Below are positions 7,531 to 15,439 of a DNA stretch of 24,508 nucleotides, piece by piece. The notes under the pieces were generated by a model. It did no database searches and had not been told where the DNA came from. It was given only the letters and a program-made list of their open reading frames with translations. The position numbers and the translations under genes were made by a program. Numbering within the stretch: the first letter of the stretch is position 1; every line of letters starts with the position of its first letter. Source of the DNA: Anaerolineaceae bacterium UBA5365 (GTDB lineage: Bacteria; Chloroflexota; Anaerolineae; Anaerolineales; Anaerolineaceae); the NCBI GenBank assembly GCA_002407905.1, contig DHPL01000033.1, positions 413 through 24,920 of the forward strand, given 5' to 3'.

Positions 7531-7547
7531 GTTGGAAATTAGACACA

Positions 7548-7588
7548 AAAAGGAACTGGCGCTGCCAGTTCCTTTTGTTTTATTTTGT
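7548..7588 (+). terminator. Bidirectional terminator between the DUF59 and SCP2 genes
   Basis: AAAAGGAACTGGC (7548-7560) and GCCAGTTCCTTTT (7564-7576) make a perfect 13-bp stem with a GCT loop, followed on the plus strand by GTTTTATTTTG. On the minus strand the stem ends in a T run, so it also fits the SCP2 gene. Confidence 0.92.
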
Positions 7589-7593
7589 TCAGT

Positions 7594-7929
7594 CTACGTA
7601 AGTTTGATCGCTTTCAATAAACGCAGCCCCAGCATCATGTTGCCGTTTACCTTTACTTTGCCGCTCATAAACGCCTTAAAGGGGTCCAGGGTACCGCTCA
7701 GCAATGCCTTTACCTCTTCAGCACCAGCCCTGAGCACGAGCTCCGGGTTGAGCGTGGTACCTTCTACCAACTTTGCCTGGCCGTCCTTTACCTCAGCGTA
7801 CCAATCGCCGCCCTCCGGTCCGTCAACATGGAACTGAATCTCTGCCACCACGTCGTCCACATTCTCAAGGGCAAAGGGGTTGGGGATCCGCGCTAAAAAC
7901 TCCCGTACGTTGTCGTTAAAATCGCTCAT
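7594..7929 (-). CDS. SCP2 sterol-carrier-like domain protein
   Basis: The 111-aa protein is a stand-alone SCP2 domain. It shows the family pattern: V-A-E-I-Q-F-H-V-D-G, D-W-Y-A-E-V-K-D-G-Q, P-E-L-V-L-R-A-G-A-E-E-V-K-A-L-L-S-G, then D-P-F-K-A-F-M-S-G-K-V-K-V-N-G-N-M-M-L-G-L-R-L. SCP2 domains have a hydrophobic pocket that binds lipids or fatty acyl groups; bacterial stand-alone forms have no settled role. Two ATGs are adjacent (7932 and 7929); AGGAG ends two bases before the first and five before the second, so I prefer the second. A minus-strand TATAAT at 7974-7969 is a plausible -10. Confidence 0.9.
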   Translation of the reverse strand: MSDFNDNVREFLARIPNPFALENVDDVVAEIQFHVDGPEGGDWYAEVKDGQAKLVEGTTLNPELVLRAGAEEVKALLSGTLDPFKAFMSGKVKVNGNMMLGLRLLKAIKLT

Positions 7930-7968
7930 CATCTCTCCTTTGTTTATTGCAGTTTACTTGCCTTTGAG

Positions 7969-7974
7969 ATTATA
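7969..7974 (-). promoter_or_regulatory. Likely -10 element of the SCP2 gene
   Basis: TATAAT on the minus strand, 40 bases before the start codon. No convincing -35 at 16-18 bases. Confidence 0.4.
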
Positions 7975-8095
7975 AATGTTTAGCCCGAAAAGCAAGGCCT
8001 TGTGCAGGCTTAGGCCTTCTTACCAGTAATATCTGCGTATTCTTAGAAAAATAAATCTAGCTATAAAATCTAAGGTATCCTGCCTTTACTGCGGT

Positions 8096-8101
8096 TATAA
8101 T
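8096..8101 (+). promoter_or_regulatory. Likely -10 element of the rubredoxin gene
   Basis: A perfect TATAAT with no good -35. The predicted leader to the ATG at 8201 is about 95 bases and contains TCAGATGG (8112-8119) and its complement CCATCTGA (8164-8171), which may fold. Confidence 0.45.
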
Positions 8102-8200
8102 AGCCTCGTTGTCAGATGGAGCCTTTTGGACCCATCCATTCTAAATAGCGCGATCAAGGTAAACCATCTGATCGCAAAGAAAGCGCGAAGGAGCTCACTT

Positions 8201-8362
8201 ATGGATAAATACGAATGCATCGCCTGCGGTTACATTTACGACCCCGCCAAGGGCGACCCGGACAATGGTGTGGAACCTGGCACCTCATTCGAAGACCTGC
8301 CCGAAGATTGGGTATGCCCGGATTGCGGTGTTGGCAAAGACCAGTTCGAAAAAATCGGCTAG
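8201..8362 (+). CDS. Rubredoxin
   Basis: The 53-aa product is a canonical rubredoxin: [10 protein letters not shown] near the N-terminus and [10 protein letters not shown] near the C-terminus. The iron ligands are Cys6, Cys9, Cys39 and Cys42, holding one Fe(Cys)4 centre that carries a single electron in the cytoplasm. In anaerobes rubredoxin typically feeds oxygen- and peroxide-detoxifying enzymes such as rubrerythrin or flavodiiron proteins; none is in this window. The ATG at 8201 is chosen because AAGGAG lies eight bases upstream and the domain begins at once. A longer frame from 8126 would add 25 unrelated residues. It is a single-gene unit with its own terminator. Confidence 0.95.
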   Translation: MDKYECIACGYIYDPAKGDPDNGVEPGTSFEDLPEDWVCPDCGVGKDQFEKIG

Positions 8363-8381
8363 TCAGTTTGTAACCAGCATT

Positions 8382-8409
8382 AAGGCTCTCCACCAGGAGG
8401 GCCTTTTTT
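8382..8409 (+). terminator. Terminator of the rubredoxin gene
   Basis: AAGGCTCTCC (8382-8391) pairs with GGAGGGCCTT (8396-8405) with one G-T pair, ACCA loop, followed by a run of T. Confidence 0.88.
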
Positions 8410-8424
8410 GTTTAATTCCCACCC

Positions 8425-8454
8425 TTGTTATCCGGCGGCTACCTACCGTATAAT
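8425..8454 (+). promoter_or_regulatory. Promoter of the UgpC-type ATPase gene
   Basis: TTGTTA (8425-8430) and TATAAT (8449-8454) with an 18-base spacer, about 35 bases before GGAGG of the ATPase gene. Confidence 0.65.
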
Positions 8455-8494
8455 TGAGCCACTATACTCGTTCAAGATTGGAGGAAAATTTAAT

Positions 8495-9607
8495 ATGGCA
8501 AGTGTAACGTACGACCATGTTTGGAAAAAATATGGTGACGTCGTCGCTGTACAGGACCTAAACCTGGACATCGAAGACAAAGAGTTCCTGGTTCTGGTAG
8601 GCCCCTCGGGTTGCGGTAAAACCACCGCCCTGCGCTGCCTGGCCGGCCTGGAAGAAATCACCGAAGGCCGCGTTCTGATCGGCGACCAAGTGGTGAACGA
8701 TGTTGCTCCAAAAGACCGCGATATCGCCATGGTCTTCCAGAGCTATGCCCTGTACCCGCATATGACGGTGTACGACAATATGGCCTTTGGCCTGAAATTG
8801 CGCAAATTCAGCAAGGAAGATATCGAGAAGCGGGTGCAGGTAGCCGCCAAGACCCTCGGCATCGAAAATTTGCTTAAGCGCAAACCCAAGGAACTTTCAG
8901 GCGGCCAGCGCCAGCGCGTTGCCGTAGGTCGGGCCATCGTGCGCGAGCCGAAAGTTTTCCTCTTTGATGAGCCTCTCTCCAACCTGGACGCTAAACTGCG
9001 CGTTCAGACCCGTGCAGAGATCTCCAAGCTGCATAAAAACCTGGGAACAACCTTCATCTACGTTACGCACGACCAAACCGAAGCCATGACTATGGCCACC
9101 CGCATTGCCGTGATGAACAAGGGTAAACTGCAGCAGCTGGATACGCCCCAAATGCTCTACGACCACCCCGCCAACCTCTTTGTAGCTGGCTTCATTGGCT
9201 CGCCGGCGATGAACTTCTTCAACGGCAAGCTGGTTGAGGAAGAGGGTGGCATGGTTGCCGATATGGGTACCTTCAAGGTGCGCATCCCGGATAAAGACCG
9301 CGAACGCTACCAGGGTGTTGTAGGCAAGGACATCATCTTCGGCATCCGCCCGGAGGATATCCACACCCCCATGTACGCGCCTCCTGGCATCATCGCTGAA
9401 CCGGTGCACGCCAACGTGGATGTTACCGAGTTGATGGGTAATGAGATCTTCCTCTACCTCGTCAACGGCGCGCATAATTTCATTGCCCGCGTTGACCCCC
9501 GCACGGATGTGAAATACGGCGAGGAAGCCGATGTGGTCTTCAATATGGATAACTTCCATATCTTCGACCCCTCCGCGGATCCTGAGAATCCGCCAGTCGT
9601 CGCTTAA
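8495..9607 (+). CDS. ugpC: ABC transporter ATP-binding protein, UgpC/MalK/MsmK type
   Basis: The 370-aa product energises carbohydrate-uptake ABC transporters at the cytoplasmic face. Motifs: Walker [10 protein letters not shown] (36-44), Q-loop [10 protein letters not shown] (81-90), signature LSGGQ (134-138), Walker B F-L-F-D-E-P (155-160), and T-H-D-Q-T-E-A with the switch histidine. The C-terminal third has the OB-like regulatory domain of MalK/UgpC proteins (F-G-I-R-P-E-D-I). The symbol is the family name; the actual sugar is unknown. The start at 8495 follows GGAGG by ten bases; a frame from 8408 would begin inside the terminator. It stands alone between promoter and terminator, so it may serve several permeases encoded elsewhere, as MsmK does in streptococci. 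Confidence 0.92.
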   Translation: MASVTYDHVWKKYGDVVAVQDLNLDIEDKEFLVLVGPSGCGKTTALRCLAGLEEITEGRVLIGDQVVNDVAPKDRDIAMVFQSYALYPHMTVYDNMAFGLKLRKFSKEDIEKRVQVAAKTLGIENLLKRKPKELSGGQRQRVAVGRAIVREPKVFLFDEPLSNLDAKLRVQTRAEISKLHKNLGTTFIYVTHDQTEAMTMATRIAVMNKGKLQQLDTPQMLYDHPANLFVAGFIGSPAMNFFNGKLVEEEGGMVADMGTFKVRIPDKDRERYQGVVGKDIIFGIRPEDIHTPMYAPPGIIAEPVHANVDVTELMGNEIFLYLVNGAHNFIARVDPRTDVKYGEEADVVFNMDNFHIFDPSADPENPPVVA

Positions 9608-9624
9608 TCCTTTTTCAAGTCTGC

Positions 9625-9655
9625 AAACGCCACCCTAAGGGTGGCGTTTTACTTT
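9625..9655 (+). terminator. Terminator of the UgpC-type gene
   Basis: AAACGCCACCC (9625-9635) and GGGTGGCGTTT (9639-9649) form an 11-bp stem with a TAA loop and a TTACTTTAA tail. It may also stop minus-strand transcripts from the PAP2 operon, although the tail on that side is poor. Confidence 0.85.
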
Positions 9656-9696
9656 AAGGCCAACGAGTAAACTGGCTGAGAGGCCCGCCTGTGCCC

Positions 9697-10461
9697 TCAT
9701 CCGAACCAGGAAGTCACCACCCCATAAAGTACGCTGGTAAAGTAGCCCCAGATGGTGCCCAGTAAGGCTCCGGCAACCACGTCCCGCGGATAATGCGCAC
9801 CCAGATAGATCCGGGTAATACCAGTGAGAGCGGCCAGCACATAAAGCAGCAGCGCCAGGTACCAGGGCAACTGGAAGAAGGTGCTTAGCATCGAGGCCAT
9901 GAAAAAGGCCTGGCTGGTATGACCGCTGGGAAAAGAATAGCCAATCGCCTTGCTTCCTACGATGCGCATCTCTTCAACACCGAAATAGGGCCTCTTGCGG
10001 CCGATGAGCAGCTTGGCCAATTCCACGGTCAGCCAGACGCTGATCGTGCCAAAAATGAACTGAAACGCGAAGAGCCGCTGCCCAAAGGCAAAGAATGCCG
10101 CCGCGATGAGCAGCGCGACCAACCCGTTGCCAAATTGGGTCAGTACCGACATTAAGCCATCAGCAAACCGGGAAATTCGCGCGTACTTGTTGAGGAACTT
10201 AAAGACCAGGTCATCCAACCTTGCTCCCAGAGACCAAACCACCGTCAGCGCCAAAACTACAAAAATGAGGAAGAAGAGCGCCAGGAGCTTGTGTTCAAGT
10301 ACATTCGTCCAAATATACCGGCGAATAGGTTCCGGAGCGAGCAAAATGCCCGCGATGCCGATGATCAACGTGACCACAAAGCGATGCAAATGCCGGGTTT
10401 GCGCCTTGGTTTGCTCCTGAGGGAGCGGCGCAGTTGGTGAAGAGGGCAACGGGTTCCGCAT
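9697..10461 (-). CDS. PAP2-family membrane phosphatase
   Basis: The 254-aa membrane protein has the three PAP2 signature motifs in order: K-L-L-I-G-R-K-R-P (150-158), P-S-G-H (178-181, catalytic His181), and R-I-Y-L-G-A-H-Y-P-R-D (217-227, with nucleophile His223 and Asp227). About six hydrophobic segments are visible, the first around residues 28-43. Family members remove phosphate from phosphatidic acid, phosphatidylglycerophosphate or undecaprenyl pyrophosphate. The ATG is one base after the stop of the diacylglycerol-kinase-like gene. A lipid kinase and lipid phosphatase so tightly paired point to phosphatidate/diacylglycerol or prenyl-phosphate turnover, which is inference. Confidence 0.92.
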   Translation of the reverse strand: MRNPLPSSPTAPLPQEQTKAQTRHLHRFVVTLIIGIAGILLAPEPIRRYIWTNVLEHKLLALFFLIFVVLALTVVWSLGARLDDLVFKFLNKYARISRFADGLMSVLTQFGNGLVALLIAAAFFAFGQRLFAFQFIFGTISVWLTVELAKLLIGRKRPYFGVEEMRIVGSKAIGYSFPSGHTSQAFFMASMLSTFFQLPWYLALLLYVLAALTGITRIYLGAHYPRDVVAGALLGTIWGYFTSVLYGVVTSWFG

Positions 10462-10462
10462 C

Positions 10463-11431
10463 CTAGCCTGTTTGCCTGACCCGGGATTTCTTTGGGATCA
10501 TCACGCTAATCGCGTGCTTCAGAACACTCAATTCAACGTTTCCCTCACCAAAAACTTCACCGTCATACATCAGCGTCATGGGTGGGTCTACTTTAATGCT
10601 GATCTTCTCTGCCAGGATCTTTTTGATTTTCCTGGCTTCCGGGAGGCCATCGCGCAAGCCGCGCGCAACATAGCTTAGCAGGTCTAATTTGTTGGCATCC
10701 TCAAAGAAGATCAGGTCCAGTTTCCCATCCTGCATCGCGCTGCGTTTGCCCAGCCGGTAATTCAACCCGATTACCGGCATATTCACCGCAAGCAGTACCA
10801 ATCCCTGGGAGCGAATGGGGTCCTTTCGAAAACATAATTGGATCTCAAAACTGGCTGGCTTTTCGAGAGTAAAGGTCTTGACCAGCTCGCCAAGAGCCTG
10901 CAAATTGCCATGCTGCAAGTCATCCGCGGGTGGAAAGAGGGATGAAACCAAACCCACCGAGAACACTTCCATGAAATAGGTGGAGCGGCTGCCCACCTTT
11001 GCCCTGCCAACATCGATCTTCAGCTTGCGTCCCTCCCTCAGAACCTTTACAGCCTCCGCAGGGTCCGCAGGTATGTCGAGAGCCAGGGGCATATTGTTTT
11101 GGGTCCCGTTGGGAATAATGCCTAGGCTGGCCTGACTGCCAACCAGCAAACGTGCCAGGGACGAAGAGGTGCCATCGCCCCCGCATGCCACAAAAAGCGC
11201 GATGCCATCCGCGAGCGCCTGCTTTACGCGGTCAGCCAGGTCGGAATCCGGCCTTAAAAGGAAGACCTGAGGGTCAAAACGATAGCTCTGCAACAGACCC
11301 ACTACCTCCTCCAGGCTGCTGGTATTGGCTTTAGCCTCCCCGGCCTGCGGATTGTAAACAAGCAGCAGTTTCTTCGGGCGGTAGTTTTTGCCTGCTTTCG
11401 CTGGTGCGGGTTTTTGAGTTTTTGGGGGCAT
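10463..11431 (-). CDS. Diacylglycerol kinase family protein (DagK/YegS-like lipid kinase)
   Basis: The 322-aa soluble protein has the DAGK catalytic domain: L-L-L-V-Y-N-P-Q-A-G (22-31), C-G-G-D-G-T-S-S-S-L-A (83-93) holding the nucleotide-binding GGDGT, and L-G-I-I-P-N-G-T-Q-N-N (103-113). The C-terminal beta-sandwich includes Y-D-G-E-V near residue 292. It likely phosphorylates diacylglycerol or a related lipid. In many relatives the middle motif reads P-x-G-T-x-N-D; here the acidic residue is Asn (T-Q-N-N), a mild deviation. The start is the ATG at 11431, preceded by AGGTGGA. It lies 31 bases after the DUF1461 gene and runs directly into the PAP2 gene. Confidence 0.88.
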   Translation of the reverse strand: MPPKTQKPAPAKAGKNYRPKKLLLVYNPQAGEAKANTSSLEEVVGLLQSYRFDPQVFLLRPDSDLADRVKQALADGIALFVACGGDGTSSSLARLLVGSQASLGIIPNGTQNNMPLALDIPADPAEAVKVLREGRKLKIDVGRAKVGSRSTYFMEVFSVGLVSSLFPPADDLQHGNLQALGELVKTFTLEKPASFEIQLCFRKDPIRSQGLVLLAVNMPVIGLNYRLGKRSAMQDGKLDLIFFEDANKLDLLSYVARGLRDGLPEARKIKKILAEKISIKVDPPMTLMYDGEVFGEGNVELSVLKHAISVMIPKKSRVRQTG

Positions 11432-11462
11432 GGTCCACCTGCCTCTATCCGGGAATGGCCAT

Positions 11463-12155
11463 CTAATAACCCGTGGGCGGCACAGGGTTCAGGCCGGCTG
11501 GTCTTACTTTCCTCCTGCCGCGGGTGAGCAGTACAAGCAAACCCCCGGCAAAAAATGTAAAAGCGCCAGCCAGGATGAAGCCATCACGCCAAAACTCCAG
11601 CGGGAAAAGACGGATGAGTGTGTCGCTGTAGTTGAAAACCCAGCTGCCTTCCTGGAAGAATATCCGGTGAAACTGATCGAAGAGACTGTTGAAGTTGAAT
11701 GCCAGGTAAAGCAGCATCAGCGCGATAAGCCCCATGCTCAGCCATCCTCCCATGTTGATCCCCCGGCGCAGCAACCGCCATTGGCCCTGGATCAAGAGCC
11801 AGAAACTCAGCGCGAAGGCGATACCCAGGCACAGATACCAGACGGTAAGCGCTCCCTGGACCACTTCCTTCACGTCCACCATATGCTCCAGTTCGCTCGG
11901 CGCGTAAAGGGGGCCCCCATCCGCAAACTTAAGCTTGCCCAGGTAGCTGATCTCCGCGTCGTTCACCAGATAATTCACCGCGTATGCACTCCATTTGTTG
12001 CGTTCTGCGGTGCTCATGCCAAAGGGATCGGCAGGGAAGCCAGGGCGCGCGTATTCGAGCTGCGGGAAACTTGGCGTCATGATCAGCCGCACGCCGGCCA
12101 TGAGCAGAATGAAGGGTAACAGGATGGCGATACTGATCGAAAATGCTTTGTTCAT
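11463..12155 (-). CDS. DUF1461 (TIGR01906-like) integral membrane protein
   Basis: The 230-aa product starts with a hydrophobic helix (residues 5-25) and has further membrane segments near 102-122, 135-153 and 193-211. The region between the first two contains N-Y-L, F-A-D-G-G-P-L-Y-A-P-S-E-L-E-H-M-V-D-V-K, which matches the E-x-x-H-M-x-D-V pattern of DUF1461 proteins. Function is unknown for the family. The C-terminal tail is Arg/Lys-rich (R-G-R-R-K-V-R) and probably cytoplasmic. Its ATG overlaps the stop of the upstream gene as ATGA, so translation is coupled. The DagK-like and PAP2 genes follow. Confidence 0.82.
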   Translation of the reverse strand: MNKAFSISIAILLPFILLMAGVRLIMTPSFPQLEYARPGFPADPFGMSTAERNKWSAYAVNYLVNDAEISYLGKLKFADGGPLYAPSELEHMVDVKEVVQGALTVWYLCLGIAFALSFWLLIQGQWRLLRRGINMGGWLSMGLIALMLLYLAFNFNSLFDQFHRIFFQEGSWVFNYSDTLIRLFPLEFWRDGFILAGAFTFFAGGLLVLLTRGRRKVRPAGLNPVPPTGY

Positions 12156-13732
12156 GGCTTTTCCTCAAAAAGAAAATTAAGCACCAGCCGGTTTGTCATC
12201 CACTCGATCGGTGCCTGATCATCCGTAAAAACAAGGTCTCCGGGGTTAACTGCCGCCCGTGCTTGCAGCGCAAGCTCGCTGGCCTGTGCCAGCACTGAAC
12301 TGGGGTCCGCCGCGGCTACACGTTTTGCATTTGCTTCAAAATTGGCCCAGGATGCCTCTGGGTTTACGGCGGCAAAAAGGATGGTGTTATATGCTTCTGG
12401 CAGTTCCACAGCAAAAACCTGCGGAAAAACCTGCCCCATGGTAGCCGCCAGAGCATCCACAAGGCTGTAATCATTCGGGCTGCGGCCCACATTGATGCTC
12501 ACCATCCCCCACGAGCTCAGCCTTTGGCGTAAAGTCTCAAAGAACTCTACTGTCACCAGATGGGCTGGAATGTACGGGGGACGGTAGGCATCCACAATGA
12601 TCAGGTCGTAGATCGCTTCGTTTTTTGTGATCTCCCAGCGGGCATCCCCGGCGACACTCTCCAATTGAGGAATCTCGCCGAGGCCAAAATAGCGTTCTCC
12701 GACCCGCAGGATCTCCGGGTCCAGCTCAACCCCCATTACCTTTGCTTGCGGGTAAGCCATTGCTGCCTGGCGCGCGCTTGTCCCCGCCGCCAGCCCCAGA
12801 ATAGCAATCTGGTCTACCGCGCTTGCAGCCTGCTCATCGGGGTTGAACAGGGGAGCAATCAGGAATTGACACCAGGGTCCGCCGTAAAATAGGTCTTGGG
12901 GGTGCCAGATGGAATGGATACCCTGCCCCTCATTCAGGCGCAGATATCGGTAGCCGTCGCGTTCGACCACCTGGATGTAGTTGTACGCTGACTCGCCTTC
13001 ATAGATCAACCCGGCTGTGGTCTTGGATTGTCCGCGAGGGCCGAGCGTGAAAAGGATGAGGGTCGTGAGCAGGGCGATAATTGCAACTGCCGCGAATCGC
13101 TTTTCCCGAAGGATTGTGAATCCGAGCGAGCTCAATAGCAGCAGCAAGCCCGCGATGAGCAGGAAGCTGCGGTAAGTCCCCAGAGCTGGAATAAGCACCA
13201 GGACGGTCAGGAAGGTCCCGATAAAGGAACCGGCAGTTGAAAGCGCTGAAAGCAGGCCGGAAGTGCGGCCTGCGTGGGCAGCGTCTGGTAAGGCCAGGCG
13301 CAGGCTGAATGGAACCACCGTGCCCAGCAGGACCACCGGAACAGTTAGTAATAGTACAACAGCCGTAAACGAGCCGGCCAATAACGGCAGGTCCAATGCA
13401 TCGAAGGCGCTGGCCGAGACCCGCAGTACCGGGCGGGAGATCAGCGGGACCGCAGCAGTAAATAAACCTGCCAGGCCGATCAGGCTGTACAGCAGCCTTG
13501 CTTCAGGCCTGCGGTCTGCCAGGCGCCCCCCCAGCCAATAGCCGATGCTGAGGTAAACCAAAATAAGGCCGATCACTACCGCCCAGACGATATTCGAGGT
13601 GCCAAACACATTTCCCAGCAGCCTGCTGGCGCTGAATTCCAAGGCCATGGTAGCCGCTCCGCAAAGAATCACCGTGCCGAGCAGCAAACCTTTTGGCAAT
13701 CTGGTGCTGATTTCGTCCTCTTTTTCAGACAT
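12152..13732 (-). CDS. Membrane-anchored spermidine synthase-like methyltransferase-fold protein
   Basis: The 526-aa product is a fusion. Residues about 13-230 hold several transmembrane helices with the G-x-x-L-A-D-R-R loop (around 69-75) typical of fused MFS/spermidine-synthase proteins. Residues about 240-520 form a spermidine-synthase-like Rossmann domain: I-L-G-L-A-A-G-T-S-A-R (311-321), G-V-E-L-D-P-E-I-L (334-342), G-D-A-R (362-365) and I-I-V-D-A-Y-R-P-P (378-386). Soluble spermidine synthases use decarboxylated SAM, but for fused members the reaction is uncertain. The start is the ATG at 13732; no Shine-Dalgarno site is visible and a TATAAT ends eight bases before it, so the message may be leaderless. 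It is first of a four-gene operon. Confidence 0.85.
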   Translation of the reverse strand: MSEKEDEISTRLPKGLLLGTVILCGAATMALEFSASRLLGNVFGTSNIVWAVVIGLILVYLSIGYWLGGRLADRRPEARLLYSLIGLAGLFTAAVPLISRPVLRVSASAFDALDLPLLAGSFTAVVLLLTVPVVLLGTVVPFSLRLALPDAAHAGRTSGLLSALSTAGSFIGTFLTVLVLIPALGTYRSFLLIAGLLLLLSSLGFTILREKRFAAVAIIALLTTLILFTLGPRGQSKTTAGLIYEGESAYNYIQVVERDGYRYLRLNEGQGIHSIWHPQDLFYGGPWCQFLIAPLFNPDEQAASAVDQIAILGLAAGTSARQAAMAYPQAKVMGVELDPEILRVGERYFGLGEIPQLESVAGDARWEITKNEAIYDLIIVDAYRPPYIPAHLVTVEFFETLRQRLSSWGMVSINVGRSPNDYSLVDALAATMGQVFPQVFAVELPEAYNTILFAAVNPEASWANFEANAKRVAAADPSSVLAQASELALQARAAVNPGDLVFTDDQAPIEWMTNRLVLNFLFEEKP

Positions 13733-14038
13733 ATCTGGAATTATAAAGTAGCCTGTGGCCTCGCCTCACCCTGCCTGCTACGCGGAGACCTGCGGCTCAA
13801 CTCATTCTCCCCAATAGGCTGATTTACAGTCGGGGGTGAAACCACGCAAGCGTACAACCAGATTAGTCCAGAAATAATCAAGAAAGGGCTTTTGCTGATA
13901 AAATATAGTTAGCGGAGAAGGGCTCTTAAGGCTACATTCGCCTTTATCTAATACCAGAGTTCCACCCCCAGAAATACAAAATTGGCATACGCCTTCGAAG
14001 CGTCTACACACGCGGACGTTTCGCTTAAGTGAGGAAAA
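13733..14038 (+). other. 306-base divergent intergenic region
   Basis: It separates the minus-strand spermidine-synthase-like operon from the plus-strand carboxyltransferase gene. I see the minus-strand -10 at its left end and no convincing plus-strand promoter (TAAAAT at 13899-13904 lacks a -35). CGAAGCGTC (13996-14004) and GACGTTTCG (14015-14023) can form a 9-bp hairpin with one G-T pair, 10-base loop, just before the Shine-Dalgarno site. No convincing ORF or RNA gene is seen. Confidence 0.6.
13740..13745 (-). promoter_or_regulatory. -10 element for a probably leaderless operon transcript
   Basis: TATAAT on the minus strand, separated by only seven bases from the ATG at 13732. The usual distance from -10 to the start site would put transcription start at or next to the A of the ATG. 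The -35 match is poor. Confidence 0.45.
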
Positions 14039-15400
14039 ATGAAGAAAATCGGATTTATGGACACCATCTTGCGCGACGCGCACCAGAGCCTGATCGCGAC
14101 GCGCATGAGCACCCGGGATATGGAGCCCGCCCTGGAACTGTTGGACCAAGCCGGCTACGACAGCCTGGAGGTTTGGGGCGGTGCCACATTCGATGCCAGC
14201 CTGCGGTACCTCAAGGAGGATCCCTGGGAACGGCTGCGCATCATCAAACAGCAGGTGAAGAACACTAAACTCGCCATGCTGCTGCGCGGGCAGAATGTTT
14301 TGGGTTACCGCCATTATCCTGACGACGTGCTGGATAGCTTTGTAAAGCATGCCGCGCTCAATGGTATTGATGTTTTCCGCGTCTTCGACGCGCTGAACGA
14401 CCTGCGCAATATGGAGCAGAGCGTGCGCTCCATCAAAACCTACGGCGGCATCGCCGAGCTGAGCATCTGCTACACTATCTCGGATTTCCACACGATCGAT
14501 TATTTTGTAGACCTCACTCGCCGCATGCTCGATCTGGAGCCAGACCGCATCGCTATCAAGGACATGGCCGGCATCCTCACGCCTGCCGTTGCCCGGCAGC
14601 TGGTCACCCGCATCAAGTCCATTACCGATCTGCCCCTGCACATCCACACCCACTGCACCGCGGGCATCGCCGAGATGACCTACCTGGTTTCCGTGGAAGC
14701 CGGCGCGGACCTCATCGACACCACCCTTTCGCCTTTTAGCAATGGCACATCCCAGCCTGCCACCGAGAGTTTGAACGTAGCCCTGAGCGAACTGGGTTAT
14801 GAAACCGGTTTGGATTCCGCCAAACTGGACCAGCTCGCCGATTATTTCCGCACCGTCAAGCAAAAGTACGTAACCAGCGGGCTTTTCAACCCCAAAGTGA
14901 TGCAGGTCGAACCTAAAGCCTTGCTCTACCAGGTGCCCGGCGGCATGCTCTCCAACCTGATCGCCCAGCTAAAAAGCCAGGGCCAGGAGCACCTTTATGA
15001 TGCCGTGATGGCCGAGACCCCGAAAGTCCGGGCCGACCTGGGCTACCCGCCCCTGGTGACCCCAATGAGCCAGATGGTTGGCACCCAGGCCCTGATGAAC
15101 GTAATGGCCGGGGAGCGCTACCTGATGATCCCTCAGGAGATCAAGGATTACGTAATGGGATACTACGGGCGCCCGCCCGCCCCCATCAGCGACGAGATGC
15201 GTAAGAAGATCATTGGCGATGCTGAGGTGATCACCGCCCGCCCGGCGGACCTGCTGGAACCCGGGATGGAGAAAGCCCGCGAAGAGCTTGGAGCCTATGG
15301 CCACAACGACGAGGACGTCCTGAGCTACGCCCTCTTCCCCCAGCAGGCCATGGATTACTTCAAGGAACGCGCCATGCCCTTCGCCTATGCCCCAATGTGA
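14039..15400 (+). CDS. Carboxyltransferase subunit of a biotin-dependent enzyme (OadA / PycB / transcarboxylase 5S type), no biotin domain
   Basis: The 453-aa product has the HMGL-like carboxyltransferase barrel: T-I-L-R-D-A-H-Q-S-L-I-A-T-R-M (9-23), E-V-W-G-G-A-T-F-D-A (44-53), the carboxylated lysine in A-I-K-D-M-A-G (172-178) and metal ligands in H-I-H-T-H (201-205). The PYC/OADA conserved domain follows (about 280-440, including F-N-P-K-V-M and V-P-G-G-M-L-S-N). It ends at Y-A-P-M with no biotinyl domain or M-K-M motif, so the biotin carrier must be separate, as in the transcarboxylase 5S subunit. The reaction moves a carboxyl group between biotin and pyruvate/oxaloacetate. GAGG before the ATG supports the start. 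It is a single-gene unit. Confidence 0.9.
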   Translation: MKKIGFMDTILRDAHQSLIATRMSTRDMEPALELLDQAGYDSLEVWGGATFDASLRYLKEDPWERLRIIKQQVKNTKLAMLLRGQNVLGYRHYPDDVLDSFVKHAALNGIDVFRVFDALNDLRNMEQSVRSIKTYGGIAELSICYTISDFHTIDYFVDLTRRMLDLEPDRIAIKDMAGILTPAVARQLVTRIKSITDLPLHIHTHCTAGIAEMTYLVSVEAGADLIDTTLSPFSNGTSQPATESLNVALSELGYETGLDSAKLDQLADYFRTVKQKYVTSGLFNPKVMQVEPKALLYQVPGGMLSNLIAQLKSQGQEHLYDAVMAETPKVRADLGYPPLVTPMSQMVGTQALMNVMAGERYLMIPQEIKDYVMGYYGRPPAPISDEMRKKIIGDAEVITARPADLLEPGMEKAREELGAYGHNDEDVLSYALFPQQAMDYFKERAMPFAYAPM

Positions 15401-15439
15401 GTCGTGAGGGCCTGAACAAAACCAGGAAAACCTGCATTT

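Noticed and set aside
7994..8018. AAGGCCT / AGGCCTT inverted repeat
   Set aside because: Seven-bp stem with 11-base loop and no T tail; each half is itself palindromic, so chance is likely.
8897..9559. 220-codon minus-strand frame
   Set aside because: Shadow of the ABC ATPase gene.
11430..12119. 229-codon plus-strand frame
   Set aside because: Antisense to the DUF1461 gene, no membrane or domain features.
13802..14863. 353-codon minus-strand frame
   Set aside because: Antisense to the carboxyltransferase gene, which has catalytic motifs throughout; the minus frame has none.
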